This document shows, in pieces, positions 34,842 through 42,002 of a stretch of DNA of 42,002 bases. Under the pieces are notes generated by a model, which was given only the letters and a program-made list of their open reading frames with translations, had not been told where the DNA came from and did no database searches. Source of the DNA: Gammaproteobacteria bacterium (GTDB lineage Bacteria > Pseudomonadota > Gammaproteobacteria > QZLD01); the NCBI GenBank assembly GCA_004796385.1, contig QZLD01000142.1, forward strand, positions 1-42,002, written 5' to 3'. How positions within the stretch are numbered: position 1 is the first letter of the stretch; each line of letters begins with the position of its first letter. The position numbers and the translations under genes are program-made.

Positions 34842-34979
34842 TAAATTTGTGACACAGTCGACATATATTAGAGCACTCTAAAATACATGCAATGCAATTC
34901 ATTTATGAATACATGGTCACTCAACCCAGATAAAATCAGGTTTATCAGTCTATTACCTAAATATTGAATAATTTTTTTC

Positions 34980-35007
34980 TTGCATCACACATAAAAACAT
35001 GGATAAT
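34980..35007 (+). promoter_or_regulatory. Candidate sigma-70 promoter of the Ig-repeat protein gene
   Basis: TTGCAT, a 16-base spacer and GATAAT on the plus strand. It would give a leader of about 170 bases that carries the three inverted repeats at 35065-35145. The long leader makes post-transcriptional control possible. Confidence 0.4.
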
Positions 35008-35109
35008 CCGCATCAGCAGTTGCACCATTGATGTGCTCTGCTTATTAAAATGGACTTTTATTAAGGGAATTTCCCATACAAGGATCACCATAACTTGTGG
35101 TGAACTATT

Positions 35110-35145
35110 AATTAAGAAATATCGCTAAAGCCAGTTTTCTTAATT
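35110..35145 (+). repeat. Inverted repeat (hairpin) in the leader of the Ig-repeat protein gene
   Basis: AATTAAGAAA and TTTCTTAATT form a perfect ten-base-pair stem around a 16-base loop, ending 42 bases before the start codon. It is not followed by a T-run, so it does not look like a simple terminator. It could be an mRNA hairpin or a protein-binding dyad. Confidence 0.5.
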
Positions 35146-35187
35146 GTTTAACTTAACTTTACCAATAACACAATCGGGAGTCTTACC

Positions 35188-36003
35188 ATGAAAGCTAAAT
35201 TAATTTTTGCTATATGCGCTCTATTTTTATCGTCTGCAGCCCTTGCTGCCAAACCAGTTGTAACACCTGGCCAAACTATTGTTAACGGCAATACAGTAAC
35301 CTTATCCGGAACTGTTTATGACATGGATGGTGACATAGCTGGTGTTAGTGATCTTTTTGGAATGATGCCTTGCGAGCTAAACAATTACGGCTATGTTGCA
35401 ACTTACACCTGCAGCCCGGAAGTAACTTTTGAGCCTGGTTATCACGAAATCACAATGATTGCTGTTGATGCTGCTGGAAACTACAGTGATCCGGCCTATG
35501 CTGGATTTACTATTGAAGAACAAGAATCTGTTGCTCCTGTTCTAAGTGCGGTAGTTGCTAACACTACTGATGCAGAAAATGTAACTATTACAGGCGCTGT
35601 TAATGATACTGACGGTGACATTGATTCAGTTAAAGTTGTTTTCGGCGGAATCGCTGCAGACATTGCTTGTGATTACGAAGGAACTGATTTTGCAGGTACT
35701 TTTACTTGTGAACTTGGAGCACTTGAAGCTGGTGATTACGCTGTAAATATTGTTGCTGAAGATGCAGCAGAAAACACTGCAACTGAAGTAGTAGAATTCT
35801 CAATCGGCACTTTCAATGAGTGTGTTACTGCCACAAATCAAGAGCACGTTATGAATGGCCGCGCTTACACTTCGGGTTACTGGTTCTCAGTTGCTTATAA
35901 AGCAATTGGCTCAGAAGATAACCTTGGAGCATATGGTTTCACCACGACATCACTACAACAGACTGGCGAAAACAGCTGGACTAAAGTAGATAGTTGCGAG
36001 TAA
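35188..36003 (+). CDS. Secreted protein with two Ig-like repeats and a PHB-depolymerase-associated C-terminal domain
   Basis: A protein of 271 residues. The signal peptide ends SSAALAAK. Two similar repeats of about 90 residues follow: NTVTLSGTVYDMDGDIAGV ... GYHEITMIAVDAAGNYSD, and NVTITGAVNDTDGDIDSVKV ... GDYAVNIVAEDAAENTATE. These are Ig/cadherin-like beta sandwiches with DxDGD turns that could bind calcium. The last 60 residues (ECVTATNQEHVMNGRAYTSG ... TSLQQTGENSWTKVDSCE) resemble the domain attached to the C-terminus of extracellular PHA depolymerases and related hydrolases. No catalytic domain is present. The PHB-type esterase is encoded 1.6 kb upstream on the same strand, so the two may act on the same polymer; that link is inference. 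A strong terminator follows. Confidence 0.72.
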   Translation: MKAKLIFAICALFLSSAALAAKPVVTPGQTIVNGNTVTLSGTVYDMDGDIAGVSDLFGMMPCELNNYGYVATYTCSPEVTFEPGYHEITMIAVDAAGNYSDPAYAGFTIEEQESVAPVLSAVVANTTDAENVTITGAVNDTDGDIDSVKVVFGGIAADIACDYEGTDFAGTFTCELGALEAGDYAVNIVAEDAAENTATEVVEFSIGTFNECVTATNQEHVMNGRAYTSGYWFSVAYKAIGSEDNLGAYGFTTTSLQQTGENSWTKVDSCE

Positions 36004-36030
36004 TTCTTTACTTTAAGGTATAAACAAAAA

Positions 36031-36060
36031 GAGGCAGTCAATAGACTGCCTCTTTTTTCT
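36031..36060 (+). terminator. Rho-independent terminator after the Ig-repeat protein gene
   Basis: GAGGCAGTC-AATA-GACTGCCTC followed by TTTTTT: a perfect nine-base-pair stem with a four-base loop and a T-run, 27 bases past the stop codon. It separates this gene from nadA. Confidence 0.93.
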
Positions 36061-36133
36061 ATTATCATTATTTATAACCTTCATCTTTTCTGATAAATTG
36101 TCCATTCTTTTACTTTCACTAATAAGGTATAAA

Positions 36134-37192
36134 ATGAGCAACATAGATAATTCTGAAGGCAAACCAATCGACATCTCCCACAACATTCCCGACTTTCTTG
36201 TACCACCTGCAAAGCCTGAGCAACTTACCAGCGATGAAGTTGACTTTTATTTCAACAAAATAAAAAAGCTTGTAAAAGAACAAAATGCTGTAATTGTATC
36301 GCACTTTTATACCCACCCTCTCTTACAACAACTTGCAGATGAAACTGATGGCTATGTTGCAGATTCTCTGGAAATGGCAAGATTAGGAAAAGAACATCCT
36401 GCTCAAACACTTATTGTTCTTGGTGTTAAATTTATGGGAGAAACTGCAAAAATACTAAGCCCTGAAAAAAAGGTAATCATGCCGGATCTTGCTGCATCAT
36501 GTTCTCTTGATTTGGGTTGTCCGCCGGATCTATTCTCTCAATTTTGCGATCAACACCCTGAGCGCACTGTTGTTGTATATGCAAATACCAGTGCCGCTGT
36601 AAAGGCCAAATCAGACTGGGTAGTAACATCAAGCATTGCCCTAGATATCGTGCAACACCTGCATAACAAAGGAGAAAAAATCCTCTGGGCTCCGGATAAA
36701 CATCTAGGCTCATATATAGAAAAAATGACTGGGGTAGATATGATCAAATGGCAAGGTTCATGCGTAGTTCACGAAGAATTCAAAGCTCAACAACTAAAAG
36801 AATTAATGAAAAAAAATCCGGATGCAAAGGTTCTGGTGCACCCCGAATCTCCTCTTGCCGTTATTGATCTGGCAAATAAAGTAGGTTCCACATCACAACT
36901 CCTGCAAGCAGTTAAAGACTTTGGAGCAAAAAAATATATCGTAGCCACTGAAAGCGGGATATTCTATCGTATGCAGCAAGCAATCGAAGAGGTGGAACTT
37001 ATTCCCGCCCCATCAACAATTGAAGATGGCTTTAAGCGCCCTGCCCACGCACTCTGCCCATGGATGGCAATGAACGGTCTGAAAAATCTATGTGAGATTC
37101 TTGAAAACGGTGGCAATGAAATTGAGGTTCCAGAAAATATCAGACAAAAAGCATTTACCCCTATTCAGAGAATGCTCGACTTCAAAAAATAA
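36134..37192 (+). CDS. nadA: Quinolinate synthase NadA
   Basis: A protein of 352 residues. The ATG at 36134 (MSNIDNSEG) has AAGG six bases upstream; the track's TTG start lies 36 bases earlier with no site. NadA condenses iminoaspartate with dihydroxyacetone phosphate to quinolinate using a [4Fe-4S] cluster. The three cluster Cys are seen in [28 protein letters not shown] and [13 protein letters not shown]. The family segments [29 protein letters not shown] and [20 protein letters not shown] are all present. It is followed after 27 bases by a DAHP-synthase-like gene with its own strong ribosome site, so the two are probably one transcript. Neither nadB nor nadC is nearby. Confidence 0.94.
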   Translation: MSNIDNSEGKPIDISHNIPDFLVPPAKPEQLTSDEVDFYFNKIKKLVKEQNAVIVSHFYTHPLLQQLADETDGYVADSLEMARLGKEHPAQTLIVLGVKFMGETAKILSPEKKVIMPDLAASCSLDLGCPPDLFSQFCDQHPERTVVVYANTSAAVKAKSDWVVTSSIALDIVQHLHNKGEKILWAPDKHLGSYIEKMTGVDMIKWQGSCVVHEEFKAQQLKELMKKNPDAKVLVHPESPLAVIDLANKVGSTSQLLQAVKDFGAKKYIVATESGIFYRMQQAIEEVELIPAPSTIEDGFKRPAHALCPWMAMNGLKNLCEILENGGNEIEVPENIRQKAFTPIQRMLDFKK

Positions 37193-37219
37193 TCTCCAAA
37201 TCATAAACAAGGAAAAAAT

Positions 37220-38332
37220 ATGATATTAATACTCGCTCCGGACATATCTAACGACTCAGGTGAATATCAATCACTCATCACGTATCTAAAAACTTTAAAA
37301 AACATAGAGGCTCGCCCCCACATAGTAAAAGGAAAAGAACAAACTCTTACAGAAATTTATCTTGTTGGAGACACTTCTCAGCTAAAAGCCGATGACTTCA
37401 AAGATCTCCCCTGTGTAAGCAATATTGTAAAAATATCCAAACCATACAAAATAATTGGCAAACATGCTGACGATAAACGTCCTACAGAATTCACATATAA
37501 TGGTATAACCTTCAGCCAGGACAATATCAATATATTTGCAGGACTATGCGCCGTAAGCACCAGAGAGCATGTTGAATCCATGATGAAAGCACTCAAGGAA
37601 AACGGTCAGCAATGCACCAGAATGGGTGCCTACAAACCAAGAACCAGCCCCTATTCTTTTCAGGGACATGGTAAAAACTGCCTGCCATATGTATTCGAGC
37701 TTGCAGGTAAATACGACATAAAAGTAATCGCAATGGAAATCACCCATGAAGATCACATCGATGAAATTAACGAAGCACTTGAACTAACAGGCAATCCTAC
37801 CGGAGTAATGTTACAAATTGGTACCAGAAATACCCAAAATTTTGAATTACTTAAAAGTGCCGGCAAACAGACAAGATTTCCTGTACTCCTGAAAAGAGGT
37901 TTTGGAATAACTCTGGAAGAATCCCTTATGGCAGCAGAATATCTTGCCAGTGAAGGCAACAGCAATATTATCTTTGCGCTACGCGGCATGAAAACAAACA
38001 TGGGCGACCCACATCGAAATTTTGTTGACTTTGCTCATATTCCTGTGGTTAAAAGATTAACCAGAATGCCTGTCTGTATTGATCCATCACACTCAGTCGG
38101 CACACTAGACAGAGGAGCAGACGGCATAACAGATGTTATGCATGTTACTGCACAAGGAGTAATCTCCGGCGCCAATATGATCTTGATAGATTTCCATCCT
38201 GAACCAACAAAGGCTCTTGTAGATGCAATGCAGGCAAATACCATTGATCAATTACCGGTATTGATAGAAGACGTAAACATTGCCAGAGAAGCATATTTAA
38301 AACGTTTACAAATAAAGGGAATAAAACCTTAA
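37220..38332 (+). CDS. Divergent DAHP synthase-like aldolase (type I-beta, KDO8P-synthase-like)
   Basis: A protein of 370 residues with AAGGA six bases before the ATG. The first 100 residues look like the small ferredoxin-like regulatory domain found before type I-beta DAHP synthases. The barrel then shows RMGAYKPRTSPYSFQGHG, MLQIGTRNTQNFELLKSAG, PVLLKRGFGITLEESLMAAEY and VCIDPSHSVGTLD, all matching the PEP- and phosphate-binding blocks. Several usually fixed positions differ: GPCAVES is GLCAVST, LCERG is FALRG, and the metal-ligand segment IEVHP is IDFHP. The metal Cys and the PSH His remain. It may be a true DAHP synthase or a paralogue making a related sugar acid. The pairing with nadA is unusual. 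Confidence 0.75.
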   Translation: MILILAPDISNDSGEYQSLITYLKTLKNIEARPHIVKGKEQTLTEIYLVGDTSQLKADDFKDLPCVSNIVKISKPYKIIGKHADDKRPTEFTYNGITFSQDNINIFAGLCAVSTREHVESMMKALKENGQQCTRMGAYKPRTSPYSFQGHGKNCLPYVFELAGKYDIKVIAMEITHEDHIDEINEALELTGNPTGVMLQIGTRNTQNFELLKSAGKQTRFPVLLKRGFGITLEESLMAAEYLASEGNSNIIFALRGMKTNMGDPHRNFVDFAHIPVVKRLTRMPVCIDPSHSVGTLDRGADGITDVMHVTAQGVISGANMILIDFHPEPTKALVDAMQANTIDQLPVLIEDVNIAREAYLKRLQIKGIKP

Positions 38333-38629
38333 GCCAGCATCTCTTTAATATAATATTTGCTGATTCAGAGTTCTCCTGCTGTTTCACAACAAGGGGAGAA
38401 ATAACATCCCCTTAATAAACTTTGAATCAGTTCATCCGCAAATCTCAGCCACGTTAATTTCTTAAAAAAATCGCCTCTTTCAACCTCTGCAGACAAACCA
38501 ACTAAACTCGCAAATATAACGCTGATTACTTTACTATTACCAGTCTTATAATGTACATACACTAACGCAAAAACCCCTTACTAAATATTAGAAAGGGGTT
38601 TTTACTATATCTTTTTTGGTATTTAGGTT
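38333..38629. other. Convergent intergenic region
   Basis: A 297-base gap between the convergent DAHP-synthase-like and PEP-CTERM genes. It contains the bidirectional terminator at 38569-38603. The 65-codon minus-strand ORF in the track has no ribosome site and no recognisable composition, so I see no gene here. Confidence 0.6.
38569..38603. terminator. Bidirectional Rho-independent terminator
   Basis: AAAAACCCCTT and AAGGGGTTTTT form a perfect eleven-base-pair stem around a 13-base loop. A and T tracts on both sides let it work in both directions. It lies between the stops of two convergent genes, 27 bases from the PEP-CTERM gene. Confidence 0.88.
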
Positions 38630-39187
38630 TTATTTTCTTTTTCTAGAAAGCCCTAAACCAAGCAAACCTAAACCAAATAACGCAATTGAAGCTGGCTCAG
38701 GAACTTCGCCATCTTTTCTATACTCAATATTATCAACAATTTCAATTAGATTTGTATCATAATAAATTTCTGCGTAGTTAAACAAACCTGTACCGGAAAG
38801 GGTTTGATTCATAATATCATCCCAGTTGGCAGTAAGAGCATAAGAACCTGTTAAAGCTCCATCAAGATAGAGATCAAGGTGCATTTGTCCATCAGGATCT
38901 CCAAACCCAGGATTGTCATTACCGAAATCGAACGATAGGTAATCGTATGTGTTGGCAAAACTAAGTTGTAGACGACTGGAATCATCTCCAAATATGCCAA
39001 GAGCAGTACCGTCACTTTGATGACCATAATCGCTCACTGATAAACCGGTCCCCATTGAATCGGTAAATGTAACATCACCAACGCTAAAAGAATTAACATT
39101 TGAAGCAGTAACACCATCAAAATTTATCACAGTAGCATTAGTGTTAGCTGCCGCAAGCAATCCAAGAGCGATAATTAATTTTTTCAT
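38630..39187 (-). CDS. PEP-CTERM sorting domain protein (candidate XrtA substrate)
   Basis: A protein of 185 residues. The N-terminal signal peptide is MKKLIIALGLLAAANTNATV. The C-terminus is a textbook PEP-CTERM tail: the motif VPEPAS, a hydrophobic helix (IALFGLGLLGLGL) and the basic end SRKRK. Exosortase XrtA cuts at this tail and the protein is then exported, often into an exopolysaccharide matrix. The middle is a beta-rich, Asp/Gly-rich domain (DSMGTGLSVSDYGHQSDGTA ... DYLSFDFGNDNPGFGD) without recognised catalytic residues. AAGGA lies nine bases before the ATG, and a sigma-54 promoter lies about 60 bases upstream. The gene is 18 kb from the XrtA-type polysaccharide genes of this window, and such substrates are commonly dispersed. 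Confidence 0.95.
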   Translation of the reverse strand: MKKLIIALGLLAAANTNATVINFDGVTASNVNSFSVGDVTFTDSMGTGLSVSDYGHQSDGTALGIFGDDSSRLQLSFANTYDYLSFDFGNDNPGFGDPDGQMHLDLYLDGALTGSYALTANWDDIMNQTLSGTGLFNYAEIYYDTNLIEIVDNIEYRKDGEVPEPASIALFGLGLLGLGLSRKRK

Positions 39188-39245
39188 AGTAATAATTCCT
39201 TAAAGTTAAAATCAGAATAAAACCAAACCATCCCCTATAACAAAA

Positions 39246-39260
39246 GCAATATATATGCCA
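39246..39260 (-). promoter_or_regulatory. Sigma-54 (RpoN) promoter of the PEP-CTERM gene
   Basis: On the minus strand TGGCATATATATTGC matches the -24/-12 consensus TGGCACGNNNNTTGC at all but two positions, with the invariant GG and GC in exact spacing, and a T-run follows. The predicted transcription start is about 47 bases before the ATG. PEP-CTERM genes in other bacteria are driven by RpoN with the PrsK/PrsR pair. The activator's upstream site would lie in the 88 bases before dcd or beyond. Confidence 0.78.
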
Positions 39261-39348
39261 CACCAATAACCATATGATATAAAAACATTTTATGAAATAC
39301 GTAAATAGCAACTGTAAAAAAAACCGACATAACCTTGCAAAAAAACCA

Positions 39349-39915
39349 CTAAGCTTTCGGCAATGTCACTCCAGTCTGCCCCTGATATTTGCCACCACGA
39401 TCTTTATATGATGTTTCGCAAATCTCGTCCGATTCATAAAAAAGCATCTGAGCAACCCCTTCGTTAGCATATATTTTTGCAGGCAATGGCGTTGTATTTG
39501 AAAACTCAAGCGTCACATGCCCTTCCCACTCAGGCTCCAAAGGAGTTACATTTACTATTATTCCGCAACGAGCATACGTTGATTTGCCAAGACATACAGT
39601 CAACACATTACGCGGAATCTTAAAGTACTCAACGGTTCTTGCTAAAGCAAATGAGTTTGGGGGAATTATACATACATCAGACTTTACATTAACAAAACTG
39701 TTTTCATCAAAGTTTTTCGGATCAACTATTGCCGAATTAATATTTGTAAAAATCTTAAATTCATCTGCACAACGAACATCATAACCATAACTAGATGTTC
39801 CGTAAGAGATTATTCTTTTATCATTTTCACAATAACGAACTTGCTCTTTCTCAAAAGGTGAGATCATTCCCTGCTCAGACATTCGCCTGATCCATTTATC
39901 TGATTTTATGGACAT
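39349..39915 (-). CDS. dcd: dCTP deaminase
   Basis: A protein of 188 residues, close to the E. coli length. The start at 39915 ([18 protein letters not shown]) avoids the overlap with mrp that the track start would create; this N-terminus is typical of Dcd. Motifs are [57 protein letters not shown] (active-site segment with the catalytic Glu following), [15 protein letters not shown] and [17 protein letters not shown]. It deaminates dCTP to dUTP for thymidylate synthesis. It follows mrp after 19 bases, the same pair as in Pseudomonas and relatives. Confidence 0.95.
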   Translation of the reverse strand: MSIKSDKWIRRMSEQGMISPFEKEQVRYCENDKRIISYGTSSYGYDVRCADEFKIFTNINSAIVDPKNFDENSFVNVKSDVCIIPPNSFALARTVEYFKIPRNVLTVCLGKSTYARCGIIVNVTPLEPEWEGHVTLEFSNTTPLPAKIYANEGVAQMLFYESDEICETSYKDRGGKYQGQTGVTLPKA

Positions 39916-39934
39916 GCCCTGTAAACCTTGTTTT

Positions 39935-40993
39935 TTATGTTTTTGATAATGGTTGCTGCGAGAGTCTGGCAACCAAGTTGATAGCCACCTCTTTTATCAC
40001 ACGAGATATCTGTAAAGATGGTTGCTGCAATACTATTGGTAAACCTACATCCATGCTCTTTTGCAATTCGTGACTATATGGTAGCGAGCCAATAATATCA
40101 GTTCCGCAATTCTTTGCCACCTGTTTGAGCTCTGTTTCTCCGAATATATGCTCCATACTATTGCATTTTGTACAAATATTAAGGCTTTTATTTTCAATAA
40201 CACCTAACAGTGGTACATCTCGTTTTTTATATATATTTGAAGTCCTTACAATGTCTTTTTCAGAAAATTCATCAGGAATTCCTATTACAACGGCACCACT
40301 TACAGGGTATTGCTCCAAAATATTTTTAAGAATATCACCACTTGAAGATGGCATATCGACAATAAGATAATCCAATTCCCCCCATTTAGTTCCTTTAAGA
40401 AACTGATTTAAAATTCTTGAAACTTTATTACTACCCCATACAGCACTGTTATGCTCTTTTTCAAGTATTCCTGCTATAGAAACTGTTTTTATTCCATTTT
40501 TCTCAACCGGAATAAATATATTTTTTTCAGTTTTAATTTTTTCAATTATCCCTAAAGCGAAATACAGATCGGATTTAAACAAATCTGCATCAATAATCCC
40601 TACCCTTGCACCCTCATCAGCTATTGCTGCAGCAATATTTGCCGTTATTGCTGTTCGTCCCACTCCTCCTTTACCACCACCTATAAGAATAACATTTTGT
40701 ATTCCGTCAACTCTTTTTACATTCTTCTGAATAATATGCGATTTGCATTTGTGTGTAATATGAACATGAATCTTCTTTATTCCTTTAACCGATTCTATTT
40801 GCCCTTTAATTTCTTCAGCAAGAACAGATTTATATTTTTTTATCGGAAAACCAAATTCCAGATCAACAAAAACAACATCTTCATCAATATGAATATCTTT
40901 TACAACATCGGCCGATATTAAATCTTCCCGCAAATGTATATCGTAATAATCAGCAATAGCTGCTGCAACTGAGTCTATATCTGGCTTTTCCAT
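39935..40993 (-). CDS. Mrp/ApbC family Fe-S carrier ATPase with variant P-loop
   Basis: A protein of 352 residues with the two-part Mrp layout. An N-terminal DUF59-like (MIP18) domain covers about residues 1-85, and a ParA/MinD-type nucleotide-binding domain follows. The deviant Walker A reads [19 protein letters not shown]: the signature Lys is kept, but the usual GKS/GKT lysine is Arg. The switch region is [10 protein letters not shown] in place of the usual DADIYGPS, and VDMPSSSGD replaces VDMPPGTGD. The cluster-binding CxxC is intact in [20 protein letters not shown]. Mrp proteins carry Fe-S clusters to apoproteins. Position next to dcd matches apbC of other gammaproteobacteria. It may be a diverged functional ApbC or a paralogue that replaced it; metG, often upstream, is not seen here. 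Confidence 0.82.
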   Translation of the reverse strand: MEKPDIDSVAAAIADYYDIHLREDLISADVVKDIHIDEDVVFVDLEFGFPIKKYKSVLAEEIKGQIESVKGIKKIHVHITHKCKSHIIQKNVKRVDGIQNVILIGGGKGGVGRTAITANIAAAIADEGARVGIIDADLFKSDLYFALGIIEKIKTEKNIFIPVEKNGIKTVSIAGILEKEHNSAVWGSNKVSRILNQFLKGTKWGELDYLIVDMPSSSGDILKNILEQYPVSGAVVIGIPDEFSEKDIVRTSNIYKKRDVPLLGVIENKSLNICTKCNSMEHIFGETELKQVAKNCGTDIIGSLPYSHELQKSMDVGLPIVLQQPSLQISRVIKEVAINLVARLSQQPLSKT

Positions 40994-41002
40994 TTTCTTT
41001 AA

Positions 41003-42002
41003 CTACTTCCTTATTAAACCCGTTGTGATTTTATAAGCTCTTTTAAGCTCCAATGCCGTAATATTATATGCTTCTTCAATTTCCCTTAAACCGAACTGAG
41101 TGCAAGCTCTTTCAACTGCAATTGCACCTATACTTCGGCTATTAGACATTACACTTTCAATTATGGCCTCTTTTTCATTATCCTCAAGCCTGTGACTTTC
41201 AAGCTTGCTTATCATTTCTGCTGTACTGTTCAAGTATATTTGGATCATCTCTTTTATATCAAGATCGTTACCCAAATCTTCTAAGAGATTTTCTGTAACA
41301 GTTTTATCAAAAATCTCATGATCAATTTCAATTTGTTTCTCTGTCAAATATCGGCTAAGAACCCTCACCATCTCCTCTTTAGAAAAAGGCTTGGATATAA
41401 AATCATCCATTCCACAGGATACACATTTTTGCTTATCGCTCTCATAGGCATTAGCAGTTAACGCTATTATTGGGATTTTTCGAATATTGTTCTCTTTTTC
41501 ATACGCCCTAATCCTTATTGTTGCCTGAATACCATCAAGCTCAGGCATCTGACAATCCATAAAGATAAGGTCGTAATCTCCGCTTTTATATTTATCTATT
41601 GCTTCAAAACCATTGCTTGCAGTTTCAACATTATTACCGGCTCTCTCCAGTATTTTCTTTGCAACCAATTGATTCTCCGGAATATCTTCTACTATCAGAA
41701 TGTTATTAGAAAATACCGATGCCGATATAGAGTTGCTATTTTGAGATAAATGATATTTTGTTATAACTTGATCTGTAGTTGTTAATGAAATAGCCATCGC
41801 ATCAATTAATGATTTTTCAGATTCAGATCGCGACAAATATACCGCAATACCATTCTCATTGAATAACGAAGAATCGCCTCTTGTGGCACTGCTGCAATAG
41901 ATAACAATCTTAGAATCCCCCCATAGCCCTTTGATTTTTTTAATAAAAGAGGAATGTTCTTCATTTTGGAGTTCTGCATCTATTATTACAAAATCGGGTG
42001 CC
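41003..42002 (-). CDS. Hybrid sensor kinase, C-terminal REC-REC-HPt-like part, truncated by window edge
   Basis: The frame stays open to the window end, beyond the start listed at 41836, so about 333 C-terminal residues are present. The first receiver is partial: it enters with APDFVIIDAEL, which holds a phospho-Asp, and continues past KIVIYCSSATRG. The second receiver is complete: ILIVEDIPENQLVAKKIL, YDLIFMDCQMPELDGIQATI and DDFISKPFSKEEMV. The C-terminal 100 residues look like an HPt domain (LNSTAEMISKLESH ... SNSRSIGAIAVERACTQF), but where the phosphorylated His should be the sequence reads IIESVMSNSRS, with Glu. The kinase core must lie outside the window. It is nine bases upstream of mrp on the same strand. 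Confidence 0.85.
   Translation of the reverse strand, partial: APDFVIIDAELQNEEHSSFIKKIKGLWGDSKIVIYCSSATRGDSSLFNENGIAVYLSRSESEKSLIDAMAISLTTTDQVITKYHLSQNSNSISASVFSNNILIVEDIPENQLVAKKILERAGNNVETASNGFEAIDKYKSGDYDLIFMDCQMPELDGIQATIRIRAYEKENNIRKIPIIALTANAYESDKQKCVSCGMDDFISKPFSKEEMVRVLSRYLTEKQIEIDHEIFDKTVTENLLEDLGNDLDIKEMIQIYLNSTAEMISKLESHRLEDNEKEAIIESVMSNSRSIGAIAVERACTQFGLREIEEAYNITALELKRAYKITTGLIRK

Larger units (their letters stand above)
34735..35187. other. Divergent 453-base intergenic region with many inverted repeats
   Basis: This is the only gap over 300 bases in the window. It separates two divergent genes for secreted proteins and contains a candidate promoter for each (34764-34793 minus; 34980-35007 plus). 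Perfect inverted repeats include ATATGTAA/TTACATAT (34822-34841), TTAGAG/CTCTAA (34868-34881), ATTCAT/ATGAAT (34897-34910), GATAAA/TTTATC (34929-34946), GGGAA/TTCCC (35065-35075), TCACCA/TGGTGA (35085-35103) and AATTAAGAAA/TTTCTTAATT (35110-35145). No coding potential is evident. Confidence 0.7.

Noticed and set aside
35040-35187. Possible cyclic-di-GMP riboswitch in the leader of the Ig-repeat protein
   Set aside because: Hairpins are present, but none of the conserved class I or II riboswitch core sequences can be found.
38365-38562. Minus-strand ORF of 65 aa in the convergent intergenic region
   Set aside because: It has no ribosome site, no recognisable domain and lies before a bidirectional terminator with no promoter in view.

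Overview
This window is AT-rich chromosomal DNA from a Gram-negative bacterium, most likely a gammaproteobacterium. The evidence is an nlpD-rpoS pair, a ratA-rnfH pair, an mrp(apbC)-dcd pair, a TruD, a DjlA-type co-chaperone, an S-methyl-5'-thioinosine phosphorylase of the Pseudomonas type and the end of a type VI secretion locus. I cannot name a genus from sequence alone. Coding density is high. I found no tRNA, rRNA, CRISPR array, insertion sequence or phage gene. Two genes are cut by the window edges: tssM on the left and a hybrid sensor kinase on the right.

Layout: (1) 1-2.4 kb, + strand: the end of a T6SS locus, with the tssM 3' end, tagF and a PP2C phosphatase. (2) 2.4-7.9 kb, - strand: dprE1-like, dprE2-like, a HAD-UbiA fusion and a GT-C-like membrane protein. 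This looks like a route to a polyprenyl-phosphate pentose (arabinose-type) donor plus a candidate transferase, and is the most notable metabolic module here. (3) 8.1-10.1 kb: rpoS and nlpD, with a strong terminator after rpoS. (4) 10.2-12.9 kb: an HDOD protein on +, facing a ratA-rnfH-hypothetical operon on -. (5) 13.0-20.8 kb, - strand: part of an XrtA/PEP-CTERM exopolysaccharide locus (outer-membrane protein, ATPase, wecB, polysaccharide deacetylase, FemAB), continuing with little spacing into MTI phosphorylase, an exported START-like protein and a Cys-rich PAS protein. No exosortase gene lies in the window. (6) 20.9-30.5 kb, - strand: a dense signalling block with a 7TM-DISM hybrid kinase, a response regulator, a PAS kinase, a C_GCAxxG_C_C protein, and a REC-REC-GGDEF-EAL protein whose catalytic motifs all look degenerate. 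(7) 30.7-33.6 kb: truD, djlA-like, and a lipoprotein PHB-depolymerase-type esterase. (8) 33.7-36.0 kb: two divergent secreted proteins, one with collagen-like GPX repeats and one with Ig-like repeats plus a PHB-depolymerase-associated C-terminal domain. A 453-bp palindrome-rich intergenic region separates them. (9) 36.1-38.3 kb: nadA and a divergent DAHP-synthase-like gene. (10) 38.6-42.0 kb, - strand: a PEP-CTERM protein with a near-consensus sigma-54 promoter, dcd, an Mrp with an altered P-loop, and the C-terminal end of a hybrid kinase with a pseudo-HPt domain.

Connections: the PEP-CTERM protein at 38.6 kb is a plausible client of the XrtA system whose envelope-polysaccharide genes lie at 15-20.8 kb, and its sigma-54 promoter fits the known PrsK/PrsR/RpoN control of such proteins. 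The DprE/UbiA/GT-C module, the XrtA genes and the T6SS genes all concern the cell envelope. All product calls rest on motif recognition by eye and no database search was run. Start codons were moved from the ORF track where a ribosome binding site or a neighbouring gene favoured another start.
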